Assembly: GCF_031455295.1 (NCBI RefSeq)
Contig: NZ_JAVDSL010000001.1
Location: forward strand, 806,001-870,000
Origin: Leifsonia sp. 1010
GTDB lineage: Bacteria > Actinomycetota > Actinomycetes > Actinomycetales > Microbacteriaceae
Direction: 5' to 3'
DNA: 64,000 nt
Within the stretch, counting starts at the first letter, position 1, and each line of letters opens with the position of its first letter. Positions 32,025-40,629 of the stretch are shown here, in pieces. The notes under the pieces were generated by a model. That model saw nothing but the letters and a program-made list of their open reading frames with translations, did not search any database and was not told the DNA's origin. The position numbers were made by a program, and so were the translations under genes.

Positions 32025-33923
32025 TTAGCGGAGGGCCGTCGGGGTGTCGAGAGCGGAGAGCGGTGCCACGGTGTCGACGACGGCATCCCCCGCCTGGCCG
32101 TAGCGCGCGGCGCCGATCGTGACGTCCGCGGCGATCCGCTGCCGTTTGCGGACGTCGGCCGTCGCCCGGACCGAGAACCGCAGCCGCACGGTCTCCCCCG
32201 CTCCCGCCACCACTGACGCGGCGTCCGGGTCGCTCCAGCCCGCGGGCGTCACCAGCCGCGCCACCACCTCGCGCGGCTCGTCGTAGGCGTTGACGACGAC
32301 GACCTCGTACTCGAGCTCCGCGCCCGGGGCCACGCGCTGATAGAACGGCTCCACCAGCACCAGGTTGCCGTCGGCGGGCGGCAGCATCCCGTCGTCCGGC
32401 AGGAGTCCGTCGTGGATGGCGGCCAGCTCGTCGCCCTGCTCGGTCAGCAGCTGCAGGTAGTCCTCGTCCACCTCGCGACCCTGCCAGTGCCCGGTGATCA
32501 TGAGACCGGGGGCGACACGGCGGTAGAGGGCTGCGCTCTGGATGAAGTCGTCACGCCGGAACCGGTTGCGGTACTGGTAGTTGAGGATCTCGCGCTGCAC
32601 CCCGAGCCGCCCCTCCGCCGTCTGCTGGTCGCCGGTGGCGAGCACCCGCAGGCCGTCCACCTCGAACTCGAACGCCGCGGCGTAGAGGGTGTGGCCGGGC
32701 AGTTCGTGCGTGACGATCTCGTACTCCTGCCAGCGCACCGTCTCGCCGAGCCCGAGCACCCGGTCGGCCGGGATGGGCTCGAACCACTGGCACGGAAGGT
32801 CGGTGCGCATCGGGTCGGCCATGATCGGCGCGACGTTCTCGGGCAGCCACACCTCGGTGCCCTCCACGTCGCGCAGCAGGTTCAGCCCGGCGATGTGGTC
32901 GTCGTGATAGTGGGTGCCGAGCACGACCTCCACCGACGTCACCCCGAAGTCGCGCTTGAGCGCCGGGATCGACGCCAGCCAGGGGCGCCGGGCGGCACGG
33001 TCGGTGCCCGCGGGCCAGCCGGTCGACATGTCGTACCCGTAGTCGATGAACAGCGCGGCGCCGGAGTCGCTGAGCAGCACATACACGCACGAGTTGGCGG
33101 TGCGGTTGAGCAGCAGGTGGTCGGTGAGGCGGACGAAGGGACGCTCCAGCCAGTCGCGCAGATCCCACGGGTGCGTGCGCCGCGAGTCGACGTAGCCGCT
33201 CATGCGGGTGGCCAGCTGGTCGAGCGCGTCGACGGCCTCGGGCATGGGCTCGCCGTGCGACGGGAGCAGGATGGTCGGCTCCTCCTCCTGCAGCAGCAGG
33301 CACGAGAGCACGTTCATCGCCGGGCCCTCGCTCTCGGTGTACGACCACTGCGTCGCGGCCAGCGACCACACCTTGCCCGGCGCGTAGATGAGGTCGCCCG
33401 TGAAAGCGACGCGCGCATCCCCGCTGTCGACGAGGTAGGTGACCGACCCCATGGTGTGGCCGGGCGTCGGGATGGTCTTCACGTCGACGCCGCCGAACCG
33501 CGCGGTGCGGTACTCGGGAACGGTCCCGGCGATCGGCACGGGGTCGAGCAGGGAGAAGCGGTCCTGGCGCAGGTTGTAGTCGTTGTACAGCGCGCGGGCC
33601 GACCACATCTCGTCGACGCGGGCGAAGAGGTCCTGCTCGACCGGGGGCACGAAGATCGGGATGCCGGCCTCGACCGCGCGCGGAAGGCCCTGCCCCTGGT
33701 CGCGATGGTGGTGCGTCATGAGCACCGCGTCGAGCGTCTCGAGCCCCAGCTCGGCGAGGTGGTCGAGCACGTCGCCGGAGCCGAAGTCGATCGCAATGGC
33801 GCCGGAGCGTCTCGCGCCGGAACGCGCACCGCCGGCCGAATCGGCCGGCGGGATCAACACGTACACGTTGCACGTATCCGTGAACCGGTGGACGCCCGGG
33901 GCGACCTCGGTGAACGCGCTCAT
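32025..33923 (-). CDS. Tandem metallo-beta-lactamase-fold protein with C-terminal beta domain, 632 aa
   Basis: Two MBL domains occur in one chain. Domain 1 (1-240) has H71-H-H73-R-D75-Q76 where the canonical HxHxDH ends in His, then PGHTMGS (H156), GDL (D177) and SHGE (H223), so only the sixth ligand is changed to Gln. Domain 2 (about 275-520) has an intact H338-Y-H340-D-D342-H343, plus LPGHTL, TGDQQT and ITGHWQG. A roughly 100-residue beta-rich domain follows. Both domains look metal-binding, and a lactonase-like or phosphoester hydrolase role is likely. The ATG overlaps the GH31-like stop. MBL proteins in glycosidase operons are unusual; the substrate is unknown. Confidence 0.8.
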   Translation of the reverse strand: MSAFTEVAPGVHRFTDTCNVYVLIPPADSAGGARSGARRSGAIAIDFGSGDVLDHLAELGLETLDAVLMTHHHRDQGQGLPRAVEAGIPIFVPPVEQDLFARVDEMWSARALYNDYNLRQDRFSLLDPVPIAGTVPEYRTARFGGVDVKTIPTPGHTMGSVTYLVDSGDARVAFTGDLIYAPGKVWSLAATQWSYTESEGPAMNVLSCLLLQEEEPTILLPSHGEPMPEAVDALDQLATRMSGYVDSRRTHPWDLRDWLERPFVRLTDHLLLNRTANSCVYVLLSDSGAALFIDYGYDMSTGWPAGTDRAARRPWLASIPALKRDFGVTSVEVVLGTHYHDDHIAGLNLLRDVEGTEVWLPENVAPIMADPMRTDLPCQWFEPIPADRVLGLGETVRWQEYEIVTHELPGHTLYAAAFEFEVDGLRVLATGDQQTAEGRLGVQREILNYQYRNRFRRDDFIQSAALYRRVAPGLMITGHWQGREVDEDYLQLLTEQGDELAAIHDGLLPDDGMLPPADGNLVLVEPFYQRVAPGAELEYEVVVVNAYDEPREVVARLVTPAGWSDPDAASVVAGAGETVRLRFSVRATADVRKRQRIAADVTIGAARYGQAGDAVVDTVAPLSALDTPTALR

Positions 33924-35821
33924 ACGGCGGACGGCTCCTTCTCGGCGGGTTCGCCTGCGAGGCTCGCACGGGCGGCACGGTACGCACTCCAGAGGCCGGC
34001 GATCTCATCTAGGTCGGCGTCGGTCACCGCCTCGCGGCTGTTGTCGATGGACTCCACGTAGTACAGCGCCGGAACACCGAGCTCGGGCTGGATGCGCGAG
34101 TAGGCGAGCCACTCGTCGCGGTTCGGCATCGGCCACTGGTCGGTATCGATCGGGTGGCCGGGGAGGGCGGCCGCGGCGATGTCGTGCCGGTAGCGCAGCT
34201 GGTCGCCGACGGGCACCGGGTCGCCGTGGACGGAGTCCTCGAGAACGTCGTTGAGGCGCACCATGTCGGTGACACCGGAGAACGAGGGATGCACGGTGTG
34301 CGTGACGACCAGCGCATCCGGCTTGACCGCCTTGGCCGCTTCGTGGATGGTCGCGATGATCGTGTGGAGGGCGCTGATGCCCCACACGTCGTCGCCGTGC
34401 GTGCGGAGGGTGACACCGGACGGCGCGCGCTGGGTGAAGTCGACCTTGAAGCCGTCGGCGTCGAGTCCGTCGGCGGAGAGCATCCCCGTGACCTGCTCCC
34501 GCAGCGCGTCGAGGTAGGCCGGGTTCGACGGGTCGACGGCCACCGGGCGCCCGAACGCGTCGCGCACCGTCAGCTCCGGCGGCAGCCCTGCCGGGTCCCA
34601 CGCTTTGAACCACAGCAGGACGCGCTGGCCGGCGGCGTGGCGCGCGTCGATCCAGCCGCGGAGGTCCGGCCACTTCTCGGTGTCGACCGCGTTGGTGCCG
34701 TAGTCGGCCTGCCAGCGGTCGTCGATGACGACGGTGCCCGGGTGGATGTCGCGCTCGGCGAGGCGGTTCAGCCAGCGGTCGTAGAGGTACTGGCGGGCGA
34801 GGTCGGGGGCGAAGGCGGCGCCCGCCGGGAGCACGAACCCGTCCGCGTTGTCGGTCGCGAGAGCTTCACCCTCGTGGCTCATCCGCACCGCGAGCGCGCA
34901 CTGCGCGCCCCAGCCGCAGAAGATCGGTTCGTGCCACCACTCGGCACCGACGCTCGGCTCCTCGGCCCAGCCGCGTTCGAGCAGGTCGTCGCGGTAGTCG
35001 CGGATGAGGCTCAGCGGTGCGCCGCCGGGCCGCAGCACGAAGTCGGGAGACACCCAACCGCCCGCGCGGACCCGCGTGTGGCCCTCGTACGTGAGCCGGA
35101 AGAGGAAGCCGCCGTCGATGACGTCGTAGCGGAACGTGGTGAAGCCCAGCTGCGCGATCGGTGCGACGACGGAGACGCCGAGCCAGTCGCCGACCGGCAT
35201 GTCGGTCGGTCCGTGCGGCGCGTCCGGCGCGATCGACGGCCGGCCGAGGCCGAACACCAGCGGGGGCGGCGAGAAGATCCCGTGCAGACGTCCCGGTTCC
35301 GCGTCGCCCACGACGCCGAGCTGCGCCGGGGTGTTGGAGGCGCGGACGACCTGGATGGGCTCGGTCGGCGTCGGCACGAACACGGACGGGAAGCGGATGC
35401 CCGAGCGGAACGTGCCGGCCGCACCCGACGGCAGGGCCGCCTGGCCGCCGAACATCGTCAGGTCGGTGATGCGCGCATCGTCGTCCTCCGTCGTCACCTC
35501 GACGCGGGCGCGCACCTCGGAGGGCGTGCAGTGCAGGACGACGGCCTTGGTCGCCCAGGCGCTGGAGTCGGTGAGCACCGTGATGCGGACTGTGCCGTCC
35601 TCCTGCTCCTCCACCGTGACCGCGGTCGGGCCGGACGACTCGTCGGGGAGGCCGACGCGATCGACGCTCGCGAGCAGCGACAGATCGCTCCAGAGCTCCC
35701 CGTCCAGGCCGGCGATGGTCGCGCGTGGGCGGGTCAGCGCGACGCCGAGCGTGTACGCGGGCGCGACGAGGACGACCTCGGTCGCGCTGCGGGTGACGGT
35801 GATGTCCTGGATGGTCTGCAT
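33920..35821 (-). CDS. GH31/GH36-clan TIM-barrel alpha-glycosidase, 633 aa
   Basis: An N-terminal beta-sandwich of about 270 residues precedes a barrel in which WLNRLAERDIHPGTVVIDDR and LDADGFKVDFTQRAPSG are visible. The Asp in GFKVDF lies where GH31 and GH36 enzymes place the nucleophile (compare FKTDFGE in alpha-xylosidases). RVLLWFKAWDPAGLPPEL is another conserved strand. The exact family is uncertain. No signal peptide. The start ATG at 35821 has a GAGGA site. Position between a GH13_18 phosphorylase and the double MBL protein implies a shared alpha-glucoside-type substrate inside the cell. Confidence 0.75.
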   Translation of the reverse strand: MQTIQDITVTRSATEVVLVAPAYTLGVALTRPRATIAGLDGELWSDLSLLASVDRVGLPDESSGPTAVTVEEQEDGTVRITVLTDSSAWATKAVVLHCTPSEVRARVEVTTEDDDARITDLTMFGGQAALPSGAAGTFRSGIRFPSVFVPTPTEPIQVVRASNTPAQLGVVGDAEPGRLHGIFSPPPLVFGLGRPSIAPDAPHGPTDMPVGDWLGVSVVAPIAQLGFTTFRYDVIDGGFLFRLTYEGHTRVRAGGWVSPDFVLRPGGAPLSLIRDYRDDLLERGWAEEPSVGAEWWHEPIFCGWGAQCALAVRMSHEGEALATDNADGFVLPAGAAFAPDLARQYLYDRWLNRLAERDIHPGTVVIDDRWQADYGTNAVDTEKWPDLRGWIDARHAAGQRVLLWFKAWDPAGLPPELTVRDAFGRPVAVDPSNPAYLDALREQVTGMLSADGLDADGFKVDFTQRAPSGVTLRTHGDDVWGISALHTIIATIHEAAKAVKPDALVVTHTVHPSFSGVTDMVRLNDVLEDSVHGDPVPVGDQLRYRHDIAAAALPGHPIDTDQWPMPNRDEWLAYSRIQPELGVPALYYVESIDNSREAVTDADLDEIAGLWSAYRAARASLAGEPAEKEPSAV

Positions 35822-35844
35822 GGTCCTCGGTGGGGGAAGAGGGA

Positions 35845-37317
35845 TCAGAGAGAAGCGAGCGCGGGTACGGAGTCGGCGGTGAGCTGGCCGCCGGCACCCG
35901 CGATGCGGATGCGGAATTCGGGTTCGGGGGCGAACGAGACGGTGAGGGTCGTGCGCTCGTCGCCGAGCACCCACTCGAGGTCGAGCGAGCCGTCCGAATC
36001 CACACGGTAGCGGAACTCGCCCGTGAAAGCCGGATGCGTCGAGCGCAGACGGACGAGCGCGAGTTGCGCGCGGGTCACCTCGCTCGCGAGCGCCGCCTCC
36101 ACCTCGTCGGGCGTGTACACGTGACGGTTGACATCGCGGCCCTGGCCGGTGCGCTGGAAGAGCGCCACGTCATCCAGACCGCCGAACAGCCCGACGTAGT
36201 ACAGCTGCGGTTTGCCGGGCAGCCAGAGCTGCACCGCCCGGGCGAGCAGGTAGCTGCGCGCGTCGGCGCCCAAGGCGGAGAAGAACGTCGCGTTGATCTG
36301 GTGCGGAAGGCTCATCCAGGCGGGGATGACGGACGCGACGGTCGAGTGCCCGCCGGTCGCGACGGCGGCGCGCTCGAAGATGGCGGCCATCTCGCCCTGG
36401 TCGATGAGTCCCGGCCGGTCGCCGGAGGGTCCCGCGTCGATGATGCCGATGCCGTCGTGGGTGTCGAGCACGGTGATCGCGTTCTGCGGGCGGATGCGCA
36501 TCCACTCGACGAGGCGATCGGAGGTGCCCGTGCCCAGGCTGTGGAGCAGCAGCGGGGCGAGCGCGAAGTCGTAGACGTAATCGACGAGCGGGGCGATGGC
36601 GAGCTGCTGCGTGTAGTGGGCGTGCACTTCAACGAGCACACGGAGCCCCTCGTCGCGCGCCATCGCGACGATCTCGCGGACGAACTCCAGCGTCTCGGGC
36701 GTCATGAAGCTGTCGGTGCCGGGTGTCTTGACCGCGTAGCCGACCGCGTCGAGACGGACCGTGGTGACGCCGCCCGACCGCAGGGTCGCGAGGATGCGGC
36801 GCAGATACGCGCGGGCGCGGTCGTTGGCCACATCCAGGTCGACCTGGGTCGGCATGAAGGTGGTCCACACCAGCCGGCGGCGGCCGTCCGCTATCCGGTA
36901 CGCCGTGAACGGCAGACCGGGCCGCGGGCGGTAGAACGCCGTGATGCCGTCCTCGGTCGCGCCGTCGGGGAAGACCGCGTCGAAGGTGAGGAACATCCCG
37001 TCATGCGGGGACTCGTCGCCGTTCGCCAGCCAGTCCACGAACTCTTCCGAGTCGCTCGACACGTGGTTGACGATCAGGTCGGCGGTCACCTCGCGCTCCG
37101 CAGCGAGGGCGCGCACGTCGTCCCAGGTGCCCAGGCGCGGGTCGACCGCGCCGTGGTCGATGGGGTCGAAGCCCGCGTCGGCGCCGTCGAAGGGCACGAA
37201 GAACGGCAGGATGTGCACCCCGGCGAAATCACGCAGCGAGCCCTCGAGCAGGGCGCGCAGGCGGGGCAGGTCGCCGCCGAGGCGGTCGGCGTAGGCGAGC
37301 AGGTCGACGCCGGTCAT
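35845..37317 (-). CDS. GH13 subfamily 18 glycoside phosphorylase (sucrose-phosphorylase family), 490 aa
   Basis: The whole GH13_18 layout is present: VHILPFFVPFDGADAGFDPI, DLIVNHVSSDSEEF, the nucleophile D190 in VRLDAVGYAVK, acid/base E230 in LVEVHAHY, and the stabiliser D288 in LDTHDGIG. The family reversibly phosphorolyses alpha-glucosides to glucose 1-phosphate; members act on sucrose, sucrose 6'-phosphate, glucosylglycerol or glucosylglycerate. The acceptor loop decides which, and I cannot read it reliably. A kinase and a ketose-bisphosphate-type aldolase upstream in the same operon suggest that the non-glucose half is phosphorylated and cleaved. ATGA overlap with the preceding gene. Confidence 0.88.
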   Translation of the reverse strand: MTGVDLLAYADRLGGDLPRLRALLEGSLRDFAGVHILPFFVPFDGADAGFDPIDHGAVDPRLGTWDDVRALAAEREVTADLIVNHVSSDSEEFVDWLANGDESPHDGMFLTFDAVFPDGATEDGITAFYRPRPGLPFTAYRIADGRRRLVWTTFMPTQVDLDVANDRARAYLRRILATLRSGGVTTVRLDAVGYAVKTPGTDSFMTPETLEFVREIVAMARDEGLRVLVEVHAHYTQQLAIAPLVDYVYDFALAPLLLHSLGTGTSDRLVEWMRIRPQNAITVLDTHDGIGIIDAGPSGDRPGLIDQGEMAAIFERAAVATGGHSTVASVIPAWMSLPHQINATFFSALGADARSYLLARAVQLWLPGKPQLYYVGLFGGLDDVALFQRTGQGRDVNRHVYTPDEVEAALASEVTRAQLALVRLRSTHPAFTGEFRYRVDSDGSLDLEWVLGDERTTLTVSFAPEPEFRIRIAGAGGQLTADSVPALASL

Positions 37318-38165
37318 GCGCGGGCTCCGTCCGTCGGCCCGTCCGCCGGGCCCGCCGCGGCGGAGGTACCGCCGGACCCGGGAGGCGCCGGCCGGTTCGC
37401 GCTGGCGTCCGGCGTTCCCGGGTCCGACGGGGTCAGGGCCTCCCGCAAGCCGGCGACGCCGCCGGCCGGGGAGGTGAGCACGGGGAGGTCGACGCCGGCC
37501 GATTCGGTGGCAGGGGCCATGGAGGCCTGGGCGAGGACGAGGACGGAGGCCGTTCCGCTCTCCGCGAGCCGGCGCACCTCGTCGGCGATGAGCCGGTCGT
37601 GGGTCGCCTGGTCGCCGGCGGCCCGTGCGGCCGCAGCGCCCTCGACGACCGTCGCGGTGACGTCGACCGCGACGCCGCGCGCCGCCGCCTCCCGCTCGAT
37701 CAGCCGGGTGGTCGGCCCGAGTGTCGCGGTGTTCGTCGCGAGCACCGCGATCCCCCCAGCCGCCAGCTCCTGAGTTTTTCCGCCCTCGGACGGCGTTTCA
37801 GGGCGAAAAACTCCGGAGCTGTGGGCGTGGGCGGGGGCGGATGCGGCGGCGAGGCGGACGGACTCGGCGGCCATGGCGGCGTCGACTCGGATGACGGGGA
37901 TGCGGAGCGCGGCGGCCGCCTCCTCCGCGGCCTCGCCGATCGACGAGCAGGTCACGAGCACGGCGTCGGCGCCGGACTCGGCGAGATGACGGAGGTGCCC
38001 GGCGACGCGCTCGCGCACCGCGGGGGTGACGCCCTCGGCGATGGCGGTCTCGAGCATCCACGCGTCGACGACATGCTCACGCGAGGCACCGGGGACGGCA
38101 TCGGCGACGAGCGCGTCGAACGTCGGCGCGAGCGCCGGGACGGTGTGCAGCAGCCCCGCGATCAT
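37314..38165 (-). CDS. Asp/Glu-racemase-family protein, 283 aa
   Basis: The start (MIAGLLHTVPALAPTFDALV) and the Cys motif VLVTCSSIGEAAEEAA match the Asp/Glu/hydantoin racemase superfamily. The second catalytic Cys position, expected in a block like LVLAQASMAPATES, is replaced by Ala/Ser here. The enzyme therefore has one active-site Cys and may not be a racemase; related decarboxylases and isomerases also use one. There is a Pro/Ala/Gly-rich C-terminal tail of about 40 residues. GTGATGA at the junction gives coupled translation with the aldolase. Its role in a sugar operon is not obvious, but an acidic or keto intermediate may be the substrate. Confidence 0.7.
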   Translation of the reverse strand: MIAGLLHTVPALAPTFDALVADAVPGASREHVVDAWMLETAIAEGVTPAVRERVAGHLRHLAESGADAVLVTCSSIGEAAEEAAAALRIPVIRVDAAMAAESVRLAAASAPAHAHSSGVFRPETPSEGGKTQELAAGGIAVLATNTATLGPTTRLIEREAAARGVAVDVTATVVEGAAAARAAGDQATHDRLIADEVRRLAESGTASVLVLAQASMAPATESAGVDLPVLTSPAGGVAGLREALTPSDPGTPDASANRPAPPGSGGTSAAAGPADGPTDGARA

Positions 38166-39064
38166 CACGCCTCCCGCCACGGCCGGGCCTCGCGGTCGAC
38201 GACCTCGATGAGCGCTTCGAGACGCGGGACCGACAACTCGCGCAGAGCCGACGGCACGTCGTCGCGGCCGACGACGTCGCTCCACAGGGCACGTCCGGCG
38301 AGGAAGCCGCTCGCACCCGCCCGGCAGGCCGCCTCGACCGCGGGCAGGAACGCCGGCCGGTCGACACCCTGCGAGAGCACGACCCACGGCCCGGTGATCG
38401 CGGCGTTGAGCTTCTCGCTCGCGTCGCGCTGCGCGGCTTCGTCACCTGTGCCCGACATCGGCACCTGCACCTTGTACAGGCTCTGGCCGAGCGGCGACAG
38501 CTCCTCCGCCGCCTCGCGGATGGCGACATCCAGCTCCCAGGTGCCCGCGTCGAGCTCCTCCGGGGTGGCCCGGACGACCGGCTCCAGCACGGAGAGCACG
38601 CCCCGCGCACGGCACTCGGCGACGAACCGCTCGACCAGCCGGACGCGCTGCTCGCGCTTGGCGTCGCGCCGCCAGATCACGAGCAGCTTCAGCGCGGAGA
38701 CGCCGGCCAGATCGGTCTGGTCGAGGACGACCTCGTCGAGTGCGGTCTCCTCGACCGGACCGCCGTCCTCCTGCGTGAGGGCGTCGGCGGCGAGGATGAG
38801 GCCCGTCTCTGCGGGCAGCGCGTCGCGCACGGCCTCGAACCCGTAGTGCCGGTCGATCAGGAAGCCGGACGCCAGCGGGCCGAGCGCCTCGGCTACGTCG
38901 AGCTTGAACCGGATGAGCACGTCATCGGCCGGGCGTCCGGCGCCCGCCAGGTCGAACATGTGGCGGAGGCTCTCGCGCTGATCCATCGCGACCATCGCGA
39001 GGCCGCCGCTGGGGCGGGCGATGGCGTCGAGGTCGAGCGCCGGACGGGAGGTGGTGTCGGTCAT
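38165..39064 (-). CDS. Class I aldolase, LacD/tagatose-1,6-bisphosphate-aldolase type, 299 aa
   Basis: The N-terminal GLAMVAMDQRESLRHMF is the signature of the LacD and YihT aldolases. SGFLIDRHYGFEAVRD, VSALKLLVIWRRDAKREQRV and SPLGQSLYKVQVPMSG follow; a lysine in one of the latter two is the Schiff-base residue. The reaction is cleavage of a ketose (bis)phosphate to dihydroxyacetone phosphate and an aldehyde. ATGA overlap with the FGGY kinase fits a kinase-aldolase pathway. Sulfofructose-phosphate aldolases belong to the same family, but the other sulfoglycolysis genes are absent here, so I leave the substrate open. Confidence 0.8.
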   Translation of the reverse strand: MTDTTSRPALDLDAIARPSGGLAMVAMDQRESLRHMFDLAGAGRPADDVLIRFKLDVAEALGPLASGFLIDRHYGFEAVRDALPAETGLILAADALTQEDGGPVEETALDEVVLDQTDLAGVSALKLLVIWRRDAKREQRVRLVERFVAECRARGVLSVLEPVVRATPEELDAGTWELDVAIREAAEELSPLGQSLYKVQVPMSGTGDEAAQRDASEKLNAAITGPWVVLSQGVDRPAFLPAVEAACRAGASGFLAGRALWSDVVGRDDVPSALRELSVPRLEALIEVVDREARPWREA

Positions 39065-40551
39065 GCGTGTTCCTTGTCGTGGAGCGTGGCCGCGCGCACG
39101 AAGGCGTCCAGCAGTGCTGGATCGCCCGCGGACGCGGCGCTGTCGGCGCTGCGCAGGGGCAGCGAGGTCGTGAGGCCGGTGACGCGGAGGGCGGCCAGCA
39201 TGGCGGCGCCGGTGGCGACCGGCTCCGCAGCGTCCGCGCGACGCAACGCGCCGGGGACGAAACGCTGCTTGAGCCGCCACCAGGCACCGTTGGCCGCACC
39301 CGGACCGCCGAGCACGGCGAGGTCGGCGGAACGCGGGCCGGCGAGGTCGGTCTGGGCCGCATCCATCCACGCCAGCTGCAGCGCGAGTCCGGCGAGCACC
39401 GCGGTCAGCGTCGCTGCGGGGTCGGCCAGCCCGGTGGATGCGGTGCCCGCGTCGCCCGCGGAGGCGAGCTCGACGAGGCGCAGCGTCGCGGCGGGGTCCG
39501 GCGCGGGCGACTGACGCCCGCGGAGGTAGGGCAGCAGGACGGCCTCGACCGGGCCGCCCGCGAGCCCGAGTGCCTGCTCCTGAACGTCGTGGCGATCGGC
39601 CCCGGGCAGCAGCTCGGCGAACGCCCATTCCACCAGCGCACCGGCGGTGGGATTGCCCGCCAGCAGCGTCTCGTGGGCGCCGTCCACGGTGCGCGCGAGG
39701 CTCATCCCGTGGTGGCGCGCGCCCTGCCGGGAGACGTCGTCGGCGACCCGCAGCAGCGCCTCGGCGGTGCCGACCGAGTCGGCGGCCTGGCCGGGTTCGC
39801 GGACTCCCGCGGCCCAGGCGCCGACGGTGTGGTCGTGGCCGGCGACGACCACGGGCAGCCCGGCCGGGAGGCCAAGCGCGGCGGCGGCCGAGGCCGTCAA
39901 AGTCCCGGCGATAGCGCCCGGCTCGACGACGCGCGGGAAGCGCTCAGGGGTCACGCCGGCGAGCGCGAGCAGCTCCAGGTCGAAGGATGCGGCGAGCGCT
40001 CCCCCGCGCTCGGGCAGGCGATACGCCATGGTGCGGGCGGCGAGCGTGTGGTCCGTGGCCGCCTCTCCGGTGAGCGCCTCGACGATCAGCGCGTCGGCGC
40101 CGCGCCAGCGCGCGTCGCCGAGCCGCGCATCCCCGTCTGCCGCCAGCCGCAGCCAGTGCGTCAGCGGCGACTTGGCCGGGGCGGGCACGCCGGTCGCCGC
40201 GTACAGCGCTTCGGCGCCGGCGGCCGCGACCAGGCGGTCGGCGGTCGCCGTGTCTCCGTCGGCCCAGCGAAGGAGGTCGCCCTGGGGGCGTCCGTCCGGG
40301 GCGACCAGGCAGCCGGTCTCGCCCATCGAGGCCACGCCGAGCGCGGCGATCGGGTACGGGCTGTCGGCGGCGATCTCCCGGATCGCCCCCAGCACGACCG
40401 CCTGGAGCCCCGCGCCGTTTCCGGGCGTCGGGACGGTCAGCGTCCGCTCTTCCCGCACGGAATCACCCAGCAGCGCCAGGACCACCTTGGTGTTGGTGGT
40501 GCCGACGTCCACGCCGAGGGCGGCGAGAGAGGCGGAGGTCACGTGCTCCAT
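39061..40551 (-). CDS. FGGY-family carbohydrate kinase, 496 aa
   Basis: The first FGGY domain begins ALGVDVGTTNTKVVLALL and contains ALGVASMGETGCLVAPDG; the second has VVVAGHDHTVGAWAAGV and DLAVLGGPGAANGAWW, with the adenosine motif GGPGA. This family phosphorylates pentuloses, hexuloses, polyols or glycerol. The start is uncertain. The ATG at 40551 overlaps the probable -10 hexamer, so the GTG at 40542 (leaderless, seven bases after the -10) may be the true start. It is the first gene of the seven-gene leftward operon and divergent from the DeoR regulator. Confidence 0.85.
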   Translation of the reverse strand: MEHVTSASLAALGVDVGTTNTKVVLALLGDSVREERTLTVPTPGNGAGLQAVVLGAIREIAADSPYPIAALGVASMGETGCLVAPDGRPQGDLLRWADGDTATADRLVAAAGAEALYAATGVPAPAKSPLTHWLRLAADGDARLGDARWRGADALIVEALTGEAATDHTLAARTMAYRLPERGGALAASFDLELLALAGVTPERFPRVVEPGAIAGTLTASAAAALGLPAGLPVVVAGHDHTVGAWAAGVREPGQAADSVGTAEALLRVADDVSRQGARHHGMSLARTVDGAHETLLAGNPTAGALVEWAFAELLPGADRHDVQEQALGLAGGPVEAVLLPYLRGRQSPAPDPAATLRLVELASAGDAGTASTGLADPAATLTAVLAGLALQLAWMDAAQTDLAGPRSADLAVLGGPGAANGAWWRLKQRFVPGALRRADAAEPVATGAAMLAALRVTGLTTSLPLRSADSAASAGDPALLDAFVRAATLHDKEHA

Positions 40552-40579
40552 TCTGTTCACTTCTGAACATTCACGTCAA
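40550..40579 (-). promoter_or_regulatory. Promoter of the FGGY operon with an inverted repeat in the spacer
   Basis: On the minus strand TTGACG (40579-40574), 18 bp, CAGAAT (40555-40550). The dyad GTTCACTTCTGAAC (40555-40568) occupies most of the spacer. This is an ideal place for repression by the divergent DeoR-type protein. Confidence 0.5.
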
Positions 40580-40629
40580 GATTTGTGCGTTTGTTGACAA
40601 GCGTTCGGGGCAGCCGCTTGGATGGACGC

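Noticed and set aside
38165-40551. Sulfoglycolysis (sulfoquinovose) operon
   Set aside because: The aldolase is related to YihT and a GH31-like enzyme is near, but no sulfosugar isomerase, PfkB-type kinase, reductase or sulfonate exporter is present.
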